Source of the DNA: Antedon mediterranea
Taxonomy: Eukaryota; Echinodermata; Crinoidea; Comatulida; Antedonidae
Length of the DNA stretch: 64,000 nt
Reading direction: 5' to 3'
NCBI RefSeq assembly: GCF_964355755.1
Contig: NC_092673.1
Coordinates: 25,675,001-25,739,000, forward strand
The position numbers and the translations under genes were made by a program. How positions within the stretch are numbered: position 1 is the first letter of the stretch; each line of letters starts with the position of its first letter. Under the pieces are notes generated by a model. That model searched no databases. It was not told where the DNA came from and was given only the letters and a program-made list of their open reading frames with translations. Below are positions 1 to 11,185 of the stretch, piece after piece.

Positions 1-9
1 TTTTTATAG

Positions 10-808
10 TTGCACCAACATGTCCAGAGAATTGGCTACTCGGTGGCAGCAAATGTTACGCTTACGTGGGGGAGAGCAGTGTATATTCTGATGCCGTTGG
101 CATGTGTGAGCAATATAGCAGTACTTTGGTAATTGTTGAATCGTATGAGGAAAACATGTTTGTTCAGTTAGTGAATGGAACTGAACAGTTGGTGAATGAA
201 ACTGAACAGTTAGTGAATGTAACTGACAATGTAGTTTACATTGAGTTTGAAGGCATGTGGCTGGGATTGTCTGATTCATCGGTAGAAGGAGAATGGCGTT
301 GGATTTCCGCAAAAGATGATTCTGTATATTCAAGTAAGACCACCATTAACATTAGAACGATATGTTCTTTATAATTTCTTACATTGAATACCGTGTTTCC
401 GCGGCCATAACAAAATTATTGGTTAATTTGTTAACTAATCAGATAATTATTTAAAAAATAAGATGCTCATGTGCAGACATTACCGACCAACCAATTAGCC
501 AATCACACCGCAACGAATTTCCTTCAGGTCAAAAGTTAAAATTATCCGATATCCGATAATTATCTGATTTAAGATAATTAATTGGTAGGCCTACCATGTT
601 TAAATTGTTTAAATTCACTTCATATTACCTTCTTTTTTCTTATATTTTTACAACATTATTAACATTCTAATAATCTTATCAAATTTAGACTGGAAATCAA
701 TTAAGACATGTGATTCTACTAAGAACTGCGCGTTTATGGATATAAATGGAACATGGGTATCCAGATCCTGCGATGAAGGTTTAACTATGAATGTTGTGTG
801 TGAACAAG
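10..808 (+). CDS. C-type lectin domain, exons 1-2 of the visible part (10-333, 689-808)
   Basis: The domain opens with CPENWLLGGSKCYAY, then C..Y.S.LV.VES, the hallmark WLGLSD, EGEWRW, and in the second exon NW..., CAFMD, NGTW and a final VVCEQ. The intron is phase 1. No EPN/QPD or WND calcium-binding tripeptide is visible, so classical calcium-dependent sugar binding is doubtful; it may be a protein- or lipid-binding CTLD (inference). The loop before WLGLSD is lengthened by a short in-frame repeat carrying three N-glycosylation sequons. The neighbouring discoidin domain also favours extracellular recognition. Confidence 0.9.
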
Positions 809-3800
809 GTATGTGATGGTTAAAAGAACGGATGAGAACACGTGTCAACTTACGTGGACCAATCAAATTTCTTGAATGTTGTTCTAAAGTTGTAAATAAT
901 TTTACAATCCCAATTACGGGCCATAATTATCATAACAAAAATAAGAATACCACATAAGAATTACGTAATAACACATTAATTTCTTATTTAGGAGCAACAT
1001 TTACAAGCAGTGAGCGGTTCCAAATGAGCTTAAACTTCTCATTTAGGCCTTATTCAATCGGAGACTTCATTATAGAAGCTACCGTGGACCAAGACGGTAT
1101 TCTTGAAAATACCGATGCAGCAGAAATCAGCGTATTCCGCCCAGAAGCAGCTAGGGCTGAATTAATGTTAACCTATGCCTTCGATTCTTCCCTATCATAT
1201 ACTGTACAGTAAGTATATATTATCAAACAGTCAGGCAGGATTCTTTTCTTGATCGAGTGCAGTGTTAACGGTATAGCTCGATTTTCGCAGGGCCTAATAA
1301 ACACCAGGTTTTAAATTAATCTTTGCTGTCGAATAAACATAACAAAGATGTAAACAAACGTTTTAGTGAGGGTTCTCTTTTATGTGTGAACATAAATGTT
1401 TATATGTACAACTTTATAAATTGTAAATATAATAATAAATTACTATCGTATGTATATTTTTGATGGGAAACACTGCTCAAATTAGTATAATAATAATAAT
1501 AATAATAACAATAATAATAATAAAATAATATAATAACATAAACCGTGTCTACCATATTATCTAGAATGGTAATTGCAATCAACTACAACCTCTAGACCTA
1601 GACCACAGAGCGAATTGCTTGTGAGCAAAATTACTGCGAATTTGTTTTATTATAATTGTCAATGTCTTTTGCAGATCTTTGATTGAAATACACTTTACTC
1701 TAAAACCAACCATGCAATCGGCTATTACGGCCGCCAACGTGTACATAATGTTTTATCTTCCGAAGTTATTTAATTATGTGTCCGCTAACTGCTCAGAAAC
1801 TGTCATCCCAACAAACTATGGTGTTAAAATATTGGTGAGTTTTTTAATAGAATGCGACATTTACTAATTGGATTGCTTCATTTAACAATAGATATCCCCT
1901 TAAATTAACGTAATATGAATGGACGAACACATGTCGAATAAATGGACGAACACACGAATGAATGGACAAACACACGAATGAAAGGACGAACACACGAATG
2001 AATGAACGAACACACGAATGAATGGACTAACAAATGAATGAATGAACAAACACATGAGTGATGAATAGATGAACAAACACCCGAATGAATGAATAGACGA
2101 ACACACGAATGAATGGACGAACACAACGAATGATCGAAGACACGAATGAATGGACGGACACACGAATGAAAGAATGAACGAACACAAATGAAAATAAGAT
2201 AATCATCAGCAACTGATAAAACTCTATTGTTTGTTCATACTATCAATAATTACATGGAATTGAATATAACATAATAATATGCAAATAATGAATGTTAATG
2301 AGTGGAATGGTACACATAATAGCATAAGGTGAATGCTAGGCGAAGTTGAAATATAATTTTTCATTATTGACCGAAAAAGCGAAAAGATTTTTTTTTCGTG
2401 CATGAAAGATCTGTAAAAGTACTATTGAACGACCGTTCAATATACTGCGTACTATTGCACGCCATGTGACCCGCAATCGTCTAATCAAATGACAAGAATT
2501 TATTTATATGTTATATAATATGTATAACTTACAAAGCTGTGAGACCATACCAACTATGTATGCAACACTATTTAGCAACAAAATTGAAGTTCGCATAAGT
2601 TTCAGTATTTATTAATTTATTTGCTAATGTGAAATGTATCCATTTCTATTAACAATTATGTGAGCTGTCCTTTCCTCCTTTTCTAGACGTCCAATATATT
2701 TCCAGGAGAAGAACCTCTTCAGTTTAAAGTAACGTTTTCTGTTTCATCGGACGTAAGCCTATTTAAAGAGAAAAATATATGCAAAGGAACAATATTTGTC
2801 AGTACTGTTTACAACCAAACGTATTTTGAAGGAAGTGAATACGCAGAGAATCATTTATTTGAAATCAAAAATTTGATCACGATTGACGTTACTCATCCTG
2901 ACTTAGGTACGTAGTGTGTTTGACGTACTGTGTGTAAATAACATTATTAACACACATGCTTTTGTTTTAATGATGATGATCGGATGGACTTTAAGCCGCG
3001 TTGGTACCATGAATATGAAAACCAAAGTATGCGATAAATAACTACGGTTGCACATTATTCGAACAGAACATTATGGGATAATCTACCGATTTTCCCCAGT
3101 TTCCAGTTAAGCGTGGTTTCCATTTGTGACTACGCAATGTGTTACATTAATACGTAGTTGCGTTGCGTCCTATTGGAAATATACATAATTATACATTGCC
3201 TTCTAACTCGAAAAAGTTTTATAGTTTTATATATTCAATTGATTATTATACTGTATTTAAATTGTCTTATTTTTATTATTAATACTGTACATTAATTTCT
3301 AACCTTACAGGATTGGTCCCGCGCTGCACGTCACCCGTGGCACTTGGTATGGAAAGTGGCCGCATAAAAGACTGCCAGATTACGTCATCAGAAGCCCCAG
3401 ATGAAGACGCGCCTGCGCACAATGCCAGGTTAAACATGACAAATACGGGTACTTTTTGTGCATCTGTTGAACTTGATTATAGATGCTATTTTATTATATA
3501 TCTTTTGACAGGGTTTTTAAACACAAGTGCTGCAAAAGCCTCCCCCATCCCCAACCACCCCATCCAGCCCAATGACATATACAAGGTCCTCAATATCATA
3601 TTGTCCTATGCAATATACAGTAGAACCAATCCGTTGGCACCAGAGACATATTACCAGAGAATCCAGTAACATCCCTTGCCGACAATTTTGATGTCCTGTA
3701 ACTCTTTGTTATGTAAATAAGGTTTCCCCTTAATAGAAGTTTTACTGTACTTAGACATAATACATCATCTTTAATCTTATACATTTACAGCCTGGAAAAT

Positions 3801-6800
3801 ATACCGAAAACATGAGCTGGATAACCATGATAGTTGGCTAGCGATAGATCTACTCTATAAAGCAACTATAACGAGCATAGCTACACAAGGCGGCTTGCGG
3901 GTCGGAACGTTGCATGATTTTCAGGGTTCGATTGGAAGTTTTCAGTTACTTTATGGTACAAAGAAAGGCGTCTATAAGGTGGCTTTACCCAGAATACAGG
4001 TAAATGTGACATCTACTGTAGGCCTATGAGTCCGTTACTGACTGAATTATCGATCCGGTTAAGCTTGGTTCCCACTAGAACGTAACGCAAGGACGTAAAC
4101 GCAACGCAAGCGTTTAACCAATGACAAGTTATAGACAGTTAGCAATCACAAGCGAATAAGCCATCGCTTGTGATTGGTCAATTCGCTTGCGTTGCGTTAC
4201 GTCCTTGCGTTGCGTCGCTAGTGGGAACCACGCTTTAGTTGGATCCTATAGCGACACGACAGCGATAAATGTACATACGTAACCAACTTACCCATGTAAA
4301 TAATAGGCCTGGACAGAACCTATTACTTGAGACACACAACAAAACATAACGTTGTACTGCCATTACCAATAGCACAATATACTTCTACCACTAAAAACGA
4401 CTCTTTGTCAATGAATGTTAAATGTTAATGTTAGAACTCATAATTTACCTTCGGATATTCGATACCTCTTGAAGGGTAGTCGATCGCGTGTGTCTGTTTG
4501 AAGATTGTAATTGTTTTCTGCTTTTTTATATAATTTCTAGAGTGATCCAAACAACAAAACGTATTTTGAACATGGTATACTTGACCCGAGTATTGTAAAG
4601 CACCACAGCCTTTTACCAGCCGTCGATGCTCGCTATGTTATGTTCAAGTTAGAACGTTACTGTCTGCATCATTTTGCAAGCATGAGAGTGGAGTTGTTCG
4701 GTTGTTATTACGACGACTTCAATGATACAGGTATATCAAAGCACCGTTGTTTTTTTTTCTTTTTCAAGCAAGAAATATTAAACATAACTTACCGTTCCTC
4801 ATCGTACACCACTCTAGATGAGTGGTGCAAGAGGCAGGTAGGCCGGTCGTGGCCCTCTAGTAGCTAAAACGTGTAAAAATCAAGAACGTAATTATTTTAG
4901 GATTACAAAATAATCTAAAAGGCCATCACAACCACTGCCGTAACGTTGATAACGATCCCTCTGCCTCTGGTGATATATTTTATATATATGATATGATATG
5001 GTGATCTGGAGAAAACTGCTATGGTCATTTTCCGTTCATTTCACCAAACAAGTGTGAACTTTGCTATGAGCACGCCATTATTAACTACCAGTAGCGGATC
5101 CAGGATTTTGAAATAGGGGGAGGGGGGGGGGCCTTAAAGTAGTGAAATGAATTGCTGAACTTAATTTGATGTCCTATCTTTTGCATTACAATTTGTGAAA
5201 TGTTTGGGCCCCGCATTGAATCCGCCTCTGACTACTGACAACGCATTAACATACTATGTGGCCGTATTTCCAGAATGCTATAGAATGACAGATGCTGTTG
5301 ATTATCGAGGCTCAGTCAATATCACCGTAACTGGGAAAACGTGCCAACTTTGGACATCACAGACACCCCATAGGCATACAAGAACTCCAAGCAATTATCC
5401 TGATACGGGTTTAGGCAGTCACAACCACTGCCGTAACCCCGATAACGAACCAACTGCCTGGTGTTATACAACAGATCCGACCTCTAGGTTTGAATTTTGT
5501 GATATCGGCAACCCTGGAGAAAATTGTTACGGTATTAGTATAGTTCTTCAACGTAGCAAAACAGTGTACCTCACTATCACGCCATTTATAGTTATCACCA
5601 CACAAGGCACTTGGTCTGTTTATTTGTCTTATGTGTGTATGCCTGATAACTGTTCTTTTACAGACGACAGAGTTTTATGTACGTTTTATATTTTGAGAGA
5701 TACATAAGCTAACAGCAATGCATTCACAGTGCTTTTATGTATGAGTAAACTCGTCTCTGTCCCGTCAAGTGGCAATGCCGTTCGTTGTGCAGGCTAAAGA
5801 ATAGGCCTAGATGGTTCGGATCTGGCGGCTTGGCATTCTATCAGATGTATGTTTTATCGCACTATAATAGTTTTAACACCACATTTGTATTGTATAATAA
5901 CATAGATTTTGGTTTGTATATAGTATTTAGACTGTTGATATTATAAACTTTGCACATGATACGATCGTAGTTCTGATAACAACAGTTTCTCTGCGTTTTG
6001 ATCAATAAGCTTCGACGTATGCAAGGATATAATGTACAGTATATTAGTACAACCCTGTTTAGGGACACAAAATAGTACGTGTCCCCTTTATTTGAATGTC
6101 CCTTAAGCATGGTTCCCACTAGAACGCAACGCAACGACGTATTGACGCAAAGTGCTGTATTGCGTTATCACAAGTGGGAATCGACGACGCAACAACAGTG
6201 CTGCAAATATCGCAGGTTTGATTTCACGCAGGCGAGGGCAAACACAATTGTTGGAAGGGCATTTTCTTCCGTTGCGTAGGTTGCGTTACGTTGCGTCGCT
6301 ATTGGGAACATAAGCTTAAAGCTTGGTTCCCACTAGAACGTAACGCAAGGACGTAAACGCAACGCAAGCGTTTTAACCAATGACAAGCGAAGTTATAGAC
6401 AGTTACCAATCACAAGCGAATAAGACATCGCTTGTGATTGGTCAATTCACTTGCGTTGCGTTACGTCCCTGCGTTGCGTCGCTAGTGGGAACCACGCTTT
6501 AGGAGTTAGCCGTAGTGCTAAAATAAATATTTCCTCTGGCTCTTTTTAGGGAAAAGTCTCTATTAACAGAGACGTATTATAAATTGTGTCTGAATTATTG
6601 ATGTATGCTATATTGGTGAGATCACCTTTCCATAATTAATACGATATTTTTATTATCCATACTATTTTCAGATTGTACTGTCTCCAATTCATTCCAGTCA
6701 GGCCTTGGTGAACAATCACGAGGCTTCATGGTAGTTGATGATCAACTATTTGTTTGCGATTCTTTACCGTCCAAATTAGAATACAGTGACGATGCATTCG

Positions 6801-8455
6801 GAAATAGACTTTATTATAACTTTACACGGTGCGTGTTTATTAATGTTTTTATTGTTTAATAACAAAATTAAAATGTAGTTTTAAATCTTCCTAGTACAAT
6901 TCTGGTCATTTTCACTACATATATTAATGGATACACAGGTAGTGAAACAAGTTGTATAACAAACAAAAATACAAATTCTATATCTCTCTCTCTCCCCCTC
7001 CCCCTCTGGAACTAAATAGGCACAATAAGTTTTAATACGAGGATCAACACCTTATTATTCAGTGGACACTGTTATGAAAGGGAATTGTTTTGGGCCTGTA
7101 CTGAACGTGTCTCCTTAGTAGGACTTCTACAAATACAATGTTTATTATTGTTTTTCTTCTGCCCGTAGAAATAATATGTTGGGATCATATTGTATGAAGA
7201 AACGATTTGATGAACAAACTTGGTCACGTAAGTATTATTTACGTCTACGTTAAAGGCACCTATAAAAACAATTCCTGAGGAAATGCGTTTGTAAGAATAT
7301 CTTATAAATAAAACTTAGTCAGGAATTACGTCGCCATTTTGATTGTCACAGACGTTTGTTGTTATCGGTGTATCCTCATTTTTTTGTAACACCCGGGTGT
7401 CACTGGGTTATTGTAAAGTGAGGATGGATGGTACGATCCCTCAATAGGCCTAATATCTTTATTGAAGTCTGATTTAACCTTTCCTCAGGATTATGATACT
7501 TAAAATAATTTAAAGTTTGATGGCACTAGTTACAAGTCGTTATGCGTGATTGATTAATGGATGACGTAATGCATAAACGGCATAAATAGGGAGAAGGATT
7601 TGTAATCTGGGGTGACTGGGAGTCTGGTATGCGTCATACTATTGTAACAAGACATATGTTGCAATTAGTTATACATTCTCTTTCCTGAGCTGATCGTTCA
7701 ATTCATAAAACTGACCAGAATTGCACTTTTCCACTTTTGAAGGCTTGCCACCAGACGTTAGCATGCTTCTAGGTTACGATTCGGAGTCGTTCCATTTATA
7801 CGGCACAAAGATCTCTGATACAAGTGGCACGGCAGTGCGCAGCATTGATAATGGACGTAGCTGGCATGTGATGATGTCATGGATGTATGCCGAAATAAGG
7901 GACTCTTCTACGTTTGTATCAATAACAAACGTGCCAGTAAAGGCAGAAGATGATTTTAATTGGTTGAATCAGTCAAATATTCTTAATAATTATATCATTG
8001 GAAATATAGGAGGTAAGAAGACGGTTTTTATTTATTATCGTATTTGTGTTTTAAAGCTTAAATAATATCTTTCTTTTTTTATTTCATACGCATCCAATAG
8101 CGAGTGACTCGCCAATTACAGGATGGATAAACTATTTAATATTTTAGGTGCTTATTTGAGGCTTAGGAAGTGGAGTTGAAAGAGTCGTGAGTTACAACCC
8201 TGGTACTAGGTCAGGATTGAACCCCGGACCTTAGGATAGGAAGGCAAGCACGCTAACCACCAAGCTACAGCTCTACTTTGATCTGCATGTTCTATATTTA
8301 CGTTTATACATTAACATATTCTATCTATTTTATTTCACTCTATAGCATCCTATGACGGGATATATACGAATGTGAACGGCGACTGGCAAAGACTACTAAA
8401 TTGGAAACAGTGTTGTTTGCAATCGACTGCCAACTATACACAACCATGTGTATAA
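10..8455 (+). CDS. Mosaic extracellular protein: C-type lectin + discoidin + kringle + Asp-box (3' part)
   Basis: Thirteen exons are supported by AG/GT sites and matching phases: 10-333, 689-808, 992-1208, 1675-1834, 2687-2906, 3311-3448, 3791-3999, 4541-4730, 5274-5678, 6672-6828, 7169-7227, 7719-8012, 8346-8455 (TAA). Together they give 866 codons without a stop. The first exon starts after an acceptor, so the start codon and any signal peptide lie upstream of the window. Domain order is CTLD, a beta-rich region of unknown family, F5/8C, kringle, then a unique region with one Asp-box. Many N-glycosylation sequons and cysteines fit a secreted or cell-surface protein, and no transmembrane segment is seen before the stop. 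The likely role is carbohydrate, lipid or protein recognition in the matrix or in immunity (inference). I do not know a named protein with this order. Confidence 0.85.
165..227 (+). repeat. In-frame 21-bp triplicated repeat coding for N-glycosylation sequons
   Basis: Three adjacent 21-bp units (165-185, 186-206, 207-227) encode QLVNGTE, QLVNETE and QLVNVTD. Each supplies one N-X-T sequon. The units differ mainly at the residue after Asn, so this is a recent in-frame expansion inside the CTLD loop. Confidence 0.9.
992..2906 (+). CDS. Beta-rich extracellular region of the mosaic protein (exons 992-1208, 1675-1834, 2687-2906)
   Basis: The three exons join in phases 2 and 0, and give about 200 residues of alternating hydrophobic and polar character with sequons (NCS, NQT) and few cysteines. 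Patterns such as AELMLTYAFDSSLSYTVQ and SLIEIHFTLKP suggest immunoglobulin-like beta sandwiches. I cannot assign a named family. The donor after codon 'GTA' at 1206 and the acceptor at 1674 are clean. The intron after 1834 holds a 20-bp minisatellite. Confidence 0.75.
1913..2190. repeat. 20-bp minisatellite in intron
   Basis: About 13 degenerate copies of a 20-bp unit, GAATGAATGGACGAACACAC, lie in the intron between 1835 and 2686. The open frames on the opposite strand here are only translations of the repeat. Confidence 0.9.
3108..3185. mobile_element. Short degenerate MITE-A remnant
   Basis: TTAAGCGTGGTTTCC and GTTGCGTTGCGTCC match the ends of the MITE-A family described at 4061. The internal part is deleted. 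Confidence 0.45.
3311..4730 (+). CDS. F5/8 type C (discoidin) domain of the mosaic protein (exons 3311-3448, 3791-3999, 4541-4730)
   Basis: The domain starts C.SPVALGMESGRIKDCQITSS, the typical N-terminal signature. It continues with NARLN, W......D..WLAIDL, the core ITSIATQGG, and ends MRVELFGC, the canonical C-terminal beta strand with closing cysteine. Discoidin domains bind phospholipid, collagen or sugars. Introns are phase 1, 0 and 1. Reading through the donor at 3449 would give an alternative C-terminus, but the next exon fits the family better. A MITE-A lies in the intron at 4061-4236. Confidence 0.92.
4061..4236. mobile_element. MITE-A fold-back element, copy 1
   Basis: The terminal inverted repeats AAGCTTGGTTCCCACTAG and CTAGTGGGAACCACGCTT enclose further nested inverted segments (AACGCAAGGACGT, CAATCACAAGCGA). 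Flanking TTA on both sides suggests a T/A-rich target duplication. There is no coding capacity. It lies in the discoidin intron. Confidence 0.9.
4919..5088 (+). pseudogene. Decayed duplicate of the kringle exon
   Basis: CATCACAACCACTGCCGTAA at 4923-4942 is nearly identical to 5418-5437 of the real kringle exon. GGAGAAAACTGCTATGG matches GGAGAAAATTGTTACGG at 5516-5532, and similarity continues through CACGCCATT. The tryptophan codon is changed, sequence around it is deleted, and AT repeats are inserted. It is therefore a relic of a tandem exon duplication, broken by base changes and indels and without usable splice sites. Confidence 0.8.
5089..5230. mobile_element. 142-bp MITE with 5-bp target duplication
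   Basis: The ends CAGTAGCGGATCCA and TGAATCCGCCTCTG are inverted repeats, and the element is flanked by direct ACTAC (5084-5088 and 5231-5235). The interior is G-rich near the left end. It sits 43 bp upstream of the kringle exon acceptor, between the relic and the working exon. Confidence 0.8.
5274..5678 (+). CDS. Kringle domain exon of the mosaic protein
   Basis: The exon follows the acceptor TTTCCAG at 5267-5273 and restores codon GAA with the phase-1 G of the previous exon. The kringle reads ECYRM....YRGSVNITVTGKTCQLW, SQTPHRH, the conserved HNHCRNPDN, AWCYTTDP and FEFCDI. All six expected cysteines are seen. About 55 further residues with three cysteines follow before a GTACGT donor at 5679 (phase 1), which pairs with the next exon. 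Open frame upstream of 5274 is intron and MITE, not coding. Confidence 0.9.
6105..6317. mobile_element. MITE-A related element, variant 2
   Basis: It shares the ends AAGCATGGTTCCCACTAGAA and the CATAAGCTT-type right terminus with MITE-A, but has a different core (GCTGCAAATATCGCAGG, GGGCATTTTCTTCC). The same variant recurs at 37037-37230. Confidence 0.8.
6319..6499. mobile_element. MITE-A, copy abutting variant 2
   Basis: A nearly full MITE-A begins directly after the right end of the variant-2 element, sharing the TTA junction. The two form a tandem composite in the intron after the kringle exon. Confidence 0.9.
6672..7227 (+). CDS. Linker exons of the mosaic protein (6672-6828, 7169-7227)
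   Basis: Two small exons with phase 1, 2 and 1 junctions encode about 72 residues. They begin after codon TAT shared with the kringle exon and include QSGLGEQSRGFMVVDDQLFVC and a sequon NFT. The sequence hints at a laminin-G or propeller-like strand pattern, but no family can be named. The donor at 7228 is a perfect GTAAGT. Confidence 0.75.
7719..8455 (+). CDS. C-terminal Asp-box region and stop of the mosaic protein (7719-8012, 8346-8455)
   Basis: The phase-1 acceptor at 7718 gives QLHFSTFEGLPPDVS. The segment SIDNGRSW fits the Asp-box signature S-x-D-x-G-x-x-W of beta-propeller folds (sialidase and VPS10 type). Only one clear Asp-box is seen, so this is either a partial propeller or a convergent hairpin. 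The last exon ends ...CCLQSTANYTQPCV then TAA at 8453-8455, with no membrane anchor. A tRNA-derived SINE lies antisense in the intron between the two exons. Confidence 0.8.
8081..8275 (-). mobile_element. tRNA-derived SINE, antisense in intron
   Basis: Read on the minus strand it starts GAGCTGTAGCTTGGTGGTTA (A-box-like) and has the B-box GGGGTTCAATCC, then a tail ending GGATGCGTATGAAAT. A second copy in plus orientation is at 52415-52600, matching over the whole length, which fixes the boundaries. Confidence 0.8.
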
Positions 8456-8722
8456 GTATTTTTTAGATTAACGATTATGCAGCTTTCTCGTTTTAGTTGT
8501 CTTAAACAGTCTGGTTTTGGGTGTGACGACGACGATCATTCAAGAATATTATCTTTACATAGGTCTTACAGTTTTGACAAGTAGAAACCATTTAGTACAC
8601 CTCTAAAGGATGGGTAGGATTAAAGTTGACAGTTTATTTCATCTTTTATTCATTCATTTGGTTTAATAACTAAACTACAAAATGGCCTATTCGAAGTTTT
8701 TATTTTTCATGTTCAAAGATAC

Positions 8723-8728
8723 AATAAA
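8723..8728 (+). promoter_or_regulatory. Putative polyadenylation signal AATAAA
   Basis: A canonical AATAAA lies 268 bp after the TAA of the mosaic protein gene. Another weak candidate, AATAAA, lies near 8886. Confidence 0.5.
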
Positions 8729-8969
8729 TATATATAATAGTGTGTAAAGTTGATGATTTTTTCTGGGTTTTTTTTGCTCTCACTTTGTTAATCCACATGA
8801 CTAACTGTATATAGGCTAAAAGGCATTATACCCTATAAGAACGGTATGTGTGTGTCTTAAACATGTTTGGCCTTTTCCTTTTTTGGAATAAAAGAAATTT
8901 TTTGTAGTTTTCATTTTATATAGGCCTATAAAAGAAAATAGTAACGGTACAGTCTCTCTTAGATGTTTC

Positions 8970-9053
8970 ATTGTACGCTAAACTAAGCAGACATAGTATT
9001 GAAACAATACTATTGTACGCTAAACTAAGCAGACATAGTATTGAAACAATACT
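8970..9053. repeat. Two-copy 42-bp tandem repeat
   Basis: Two identical 42-bp units beginning ATTGTACGCTAAACTAAGC follow each other without a gap. Confidence 0.9.
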
Positions 9054-9732
9054 TAATCATTATTAGCCGATATCTGATTTCGCCTGTTCTCGTGTGTCAT
9101 TTTAAAAGGCCTATTCTTATTTCGCTCAAATTAAATCAATGGCCAGAAAAAGCTCCCTCTATTGATGGTTAAGTTATCATAATATAGAGGGAAGCAGAAT
9201 CAAAATGTTGATTTCTGAGAATAGTATACAGACGTATCATACGACACCCATTACACACTACAAAAACATATTACTATTGCTTATTCTGCGGCTAAAATCT
9301 TTCCTTCCTTGATATTTCAAAGGAAATTTAAATTTCAAAAAGCTATATAAGGAAAAATGTCTAGAACGTATGATGGGCCTATTATTATTTCTTAGAAGGT
9401 TATCCTTAGGCCTAAATAAATTTAATACCATAATTATCAGTAAGTAAATGTCTAAATTCGGTAATTCACAACCGGTAATTATATATTGCATTTTGTTACC
9501 ACCGTATTAGTTCTTATACCGTATTTATTCATATATCACGGCCAGGGACGTGCATTGTTCGGGAGATGGGAAAGCGTCTTTCGAAGGGAGGGATTTAGTT
9601 GTTGAGTGGTAATGGTAACGTGTCAAAATCAAATACATTTCCCTGACAAACAAAGTAGAACACAATTAGCAGGAAGTGAAATACAGTAAACCTACAAATT
9701 ATTGTATCAAAATGCTTGGTGAATTGTAGATC

Positions 9733-10661
9733 ATGACAGACGGTCAATGTATTATACTACGTTTACGTTTTTCGAGTTGGAGGGCCTTTAATTTAAATCG
9801 TACAATAATTGGCGCCAGTAACTCTCCCGTTCCCTCGCGTTTCTTGAACGGAAGTGACGATTTTTTAATCAGGTGCATGGCGGCTGGATCGAACCAACAG
9901 AATACCGCGAACCGTTCAGTTATTCAAAAAATATACATAGCAAGGAGGAAGAGCAAAGCAACCACAAACAAAACTGACCTTTGTAAGTAGAAATATTCGT
10001 TATTTACACATTTTAAATCTATGTTTGTGCTCATTATATTATATTTAATGTCCAGACTGATTGTTAGTAAGGGAAACACACAGTCACATGAAAAAACACG
10101 TAGTAGAATCATAAGCGATTCAGACGGTTTCTTAATATGTAAACTTACATTAAGTCCCTGTGACGTCACAGTTATGTAATCGTTAATGTACAGTTGATAC
10201 GCTGTCCTTAGGCCTACACCAGGGAAGAGTGAAATTCACACTCATCCTCGGTTATAATATAAAGTATATTATAAACATATTTACACCAACAGTTTTTAAT
10301 TAAACCCGACTACCATGTGTAAATAAAACACTACCATTGATAGTCGAATGTATATGATTATACTTATTAATAATTATATGTATTAATAATAATAATATTT
10401 TAGTAATTTCCAGAATCAATCTACTATGCAAGGTTATATTGTATATCATTTTTAGATCACCTTGTGGAATTATTATTATTGTTTCTTGTACATTGTTGTA
10501 ATCTATATCTACCGGTTGTTAATGACGGCGCTGGTTCAGTAGTCCCGCTAGTATTTATAAGACATCCTTTGGGACTAAAGATTAATGTCTGGAACACAAC
10601 AGATAATCTACTTGCCACAAACGTGTTTATCTCCTCGTATTTATTATCGAATATTTATTAA
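9733..10661 (+). CDS. Possible two-exon open frame, unknown
   Basis: An open frame from ATG 9733 runs to a GTAAGT donor after 9982 (phase 1). A TTTTTAG acceptor at 10455 can join it in phase to 10456-10661, which ends in TAA. The first part is basic and Asn/Ser rich with several sequons; the second begins with a hydrophobic stretch (LLLLFL). No family is recognised, and a chance open frame in AT-rich DNA remains as likely. Confidence 0.2.
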
Positions 10662-11008
10662 AACTATGATAAATCATGTATTATATGATTCCTCCGGAGG
10701 AATAAGTAGATTTTAAGAATTAATAATTTAAATGCTAATACACTTACTGACATCATAACGTCAGTGTACCATATGTTAACGGCCGTGGTATCAACTGGAA
10801 AAAGATGTTTATTAATTTGTTTATATGAAATTCTATGGTAATTAAAAAAGCGTTACAATAAAATTTAATTAAAAATGCATTTACGGTGCATAATTTTTAA
10901 ACCTATTGTAAGTTTATACATGCGTTCCACTATTATATACGTAGAACCATTATTTAGTCGACGACTATCAGGTTGACACCTTCACGTGACACTAAGGAGA
11001 GGTTCTTA

Positions 11009-11117
11009 AGCTCTGTCTACACTATCAAATTTATGTGACAAAAACATGTGAGGTGCCCATACATTGACACGATTACGTCATATCACTACCATATTTGGGC
11101 ATATCACACTTGCTTTA
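11009..11117. mobile_element. MITE-B, truncated copy
   Basis: Left terminus AGCTCTGTCTACACTATCAA followed by the family interior (ATATCACTACCATATTTGGG). The right terminus is lost. Full copies are at 34282 and 35859. Confidence 0.75.
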
Positions 11118-11185
11118 AATCCAGAAACAATCATTACGGTATTTTTCTTTGAATATGTTTTGCTCTTTTGTCCTTAATTATGTCT

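Noticed and set aside
1900-2212. Three overlapping minus-strand open frames rich in Cys, Ser, Phe and His
   Set aside because: They are translations of the 20-bp minisatellite in an intron.
3449-3669. Continuation of the discoidin exon frame to a stop at 3669
   Set aside because: The phase-1 donor at 3449 joins the next exon and restores the discoidin core, so this is intron readthrough.
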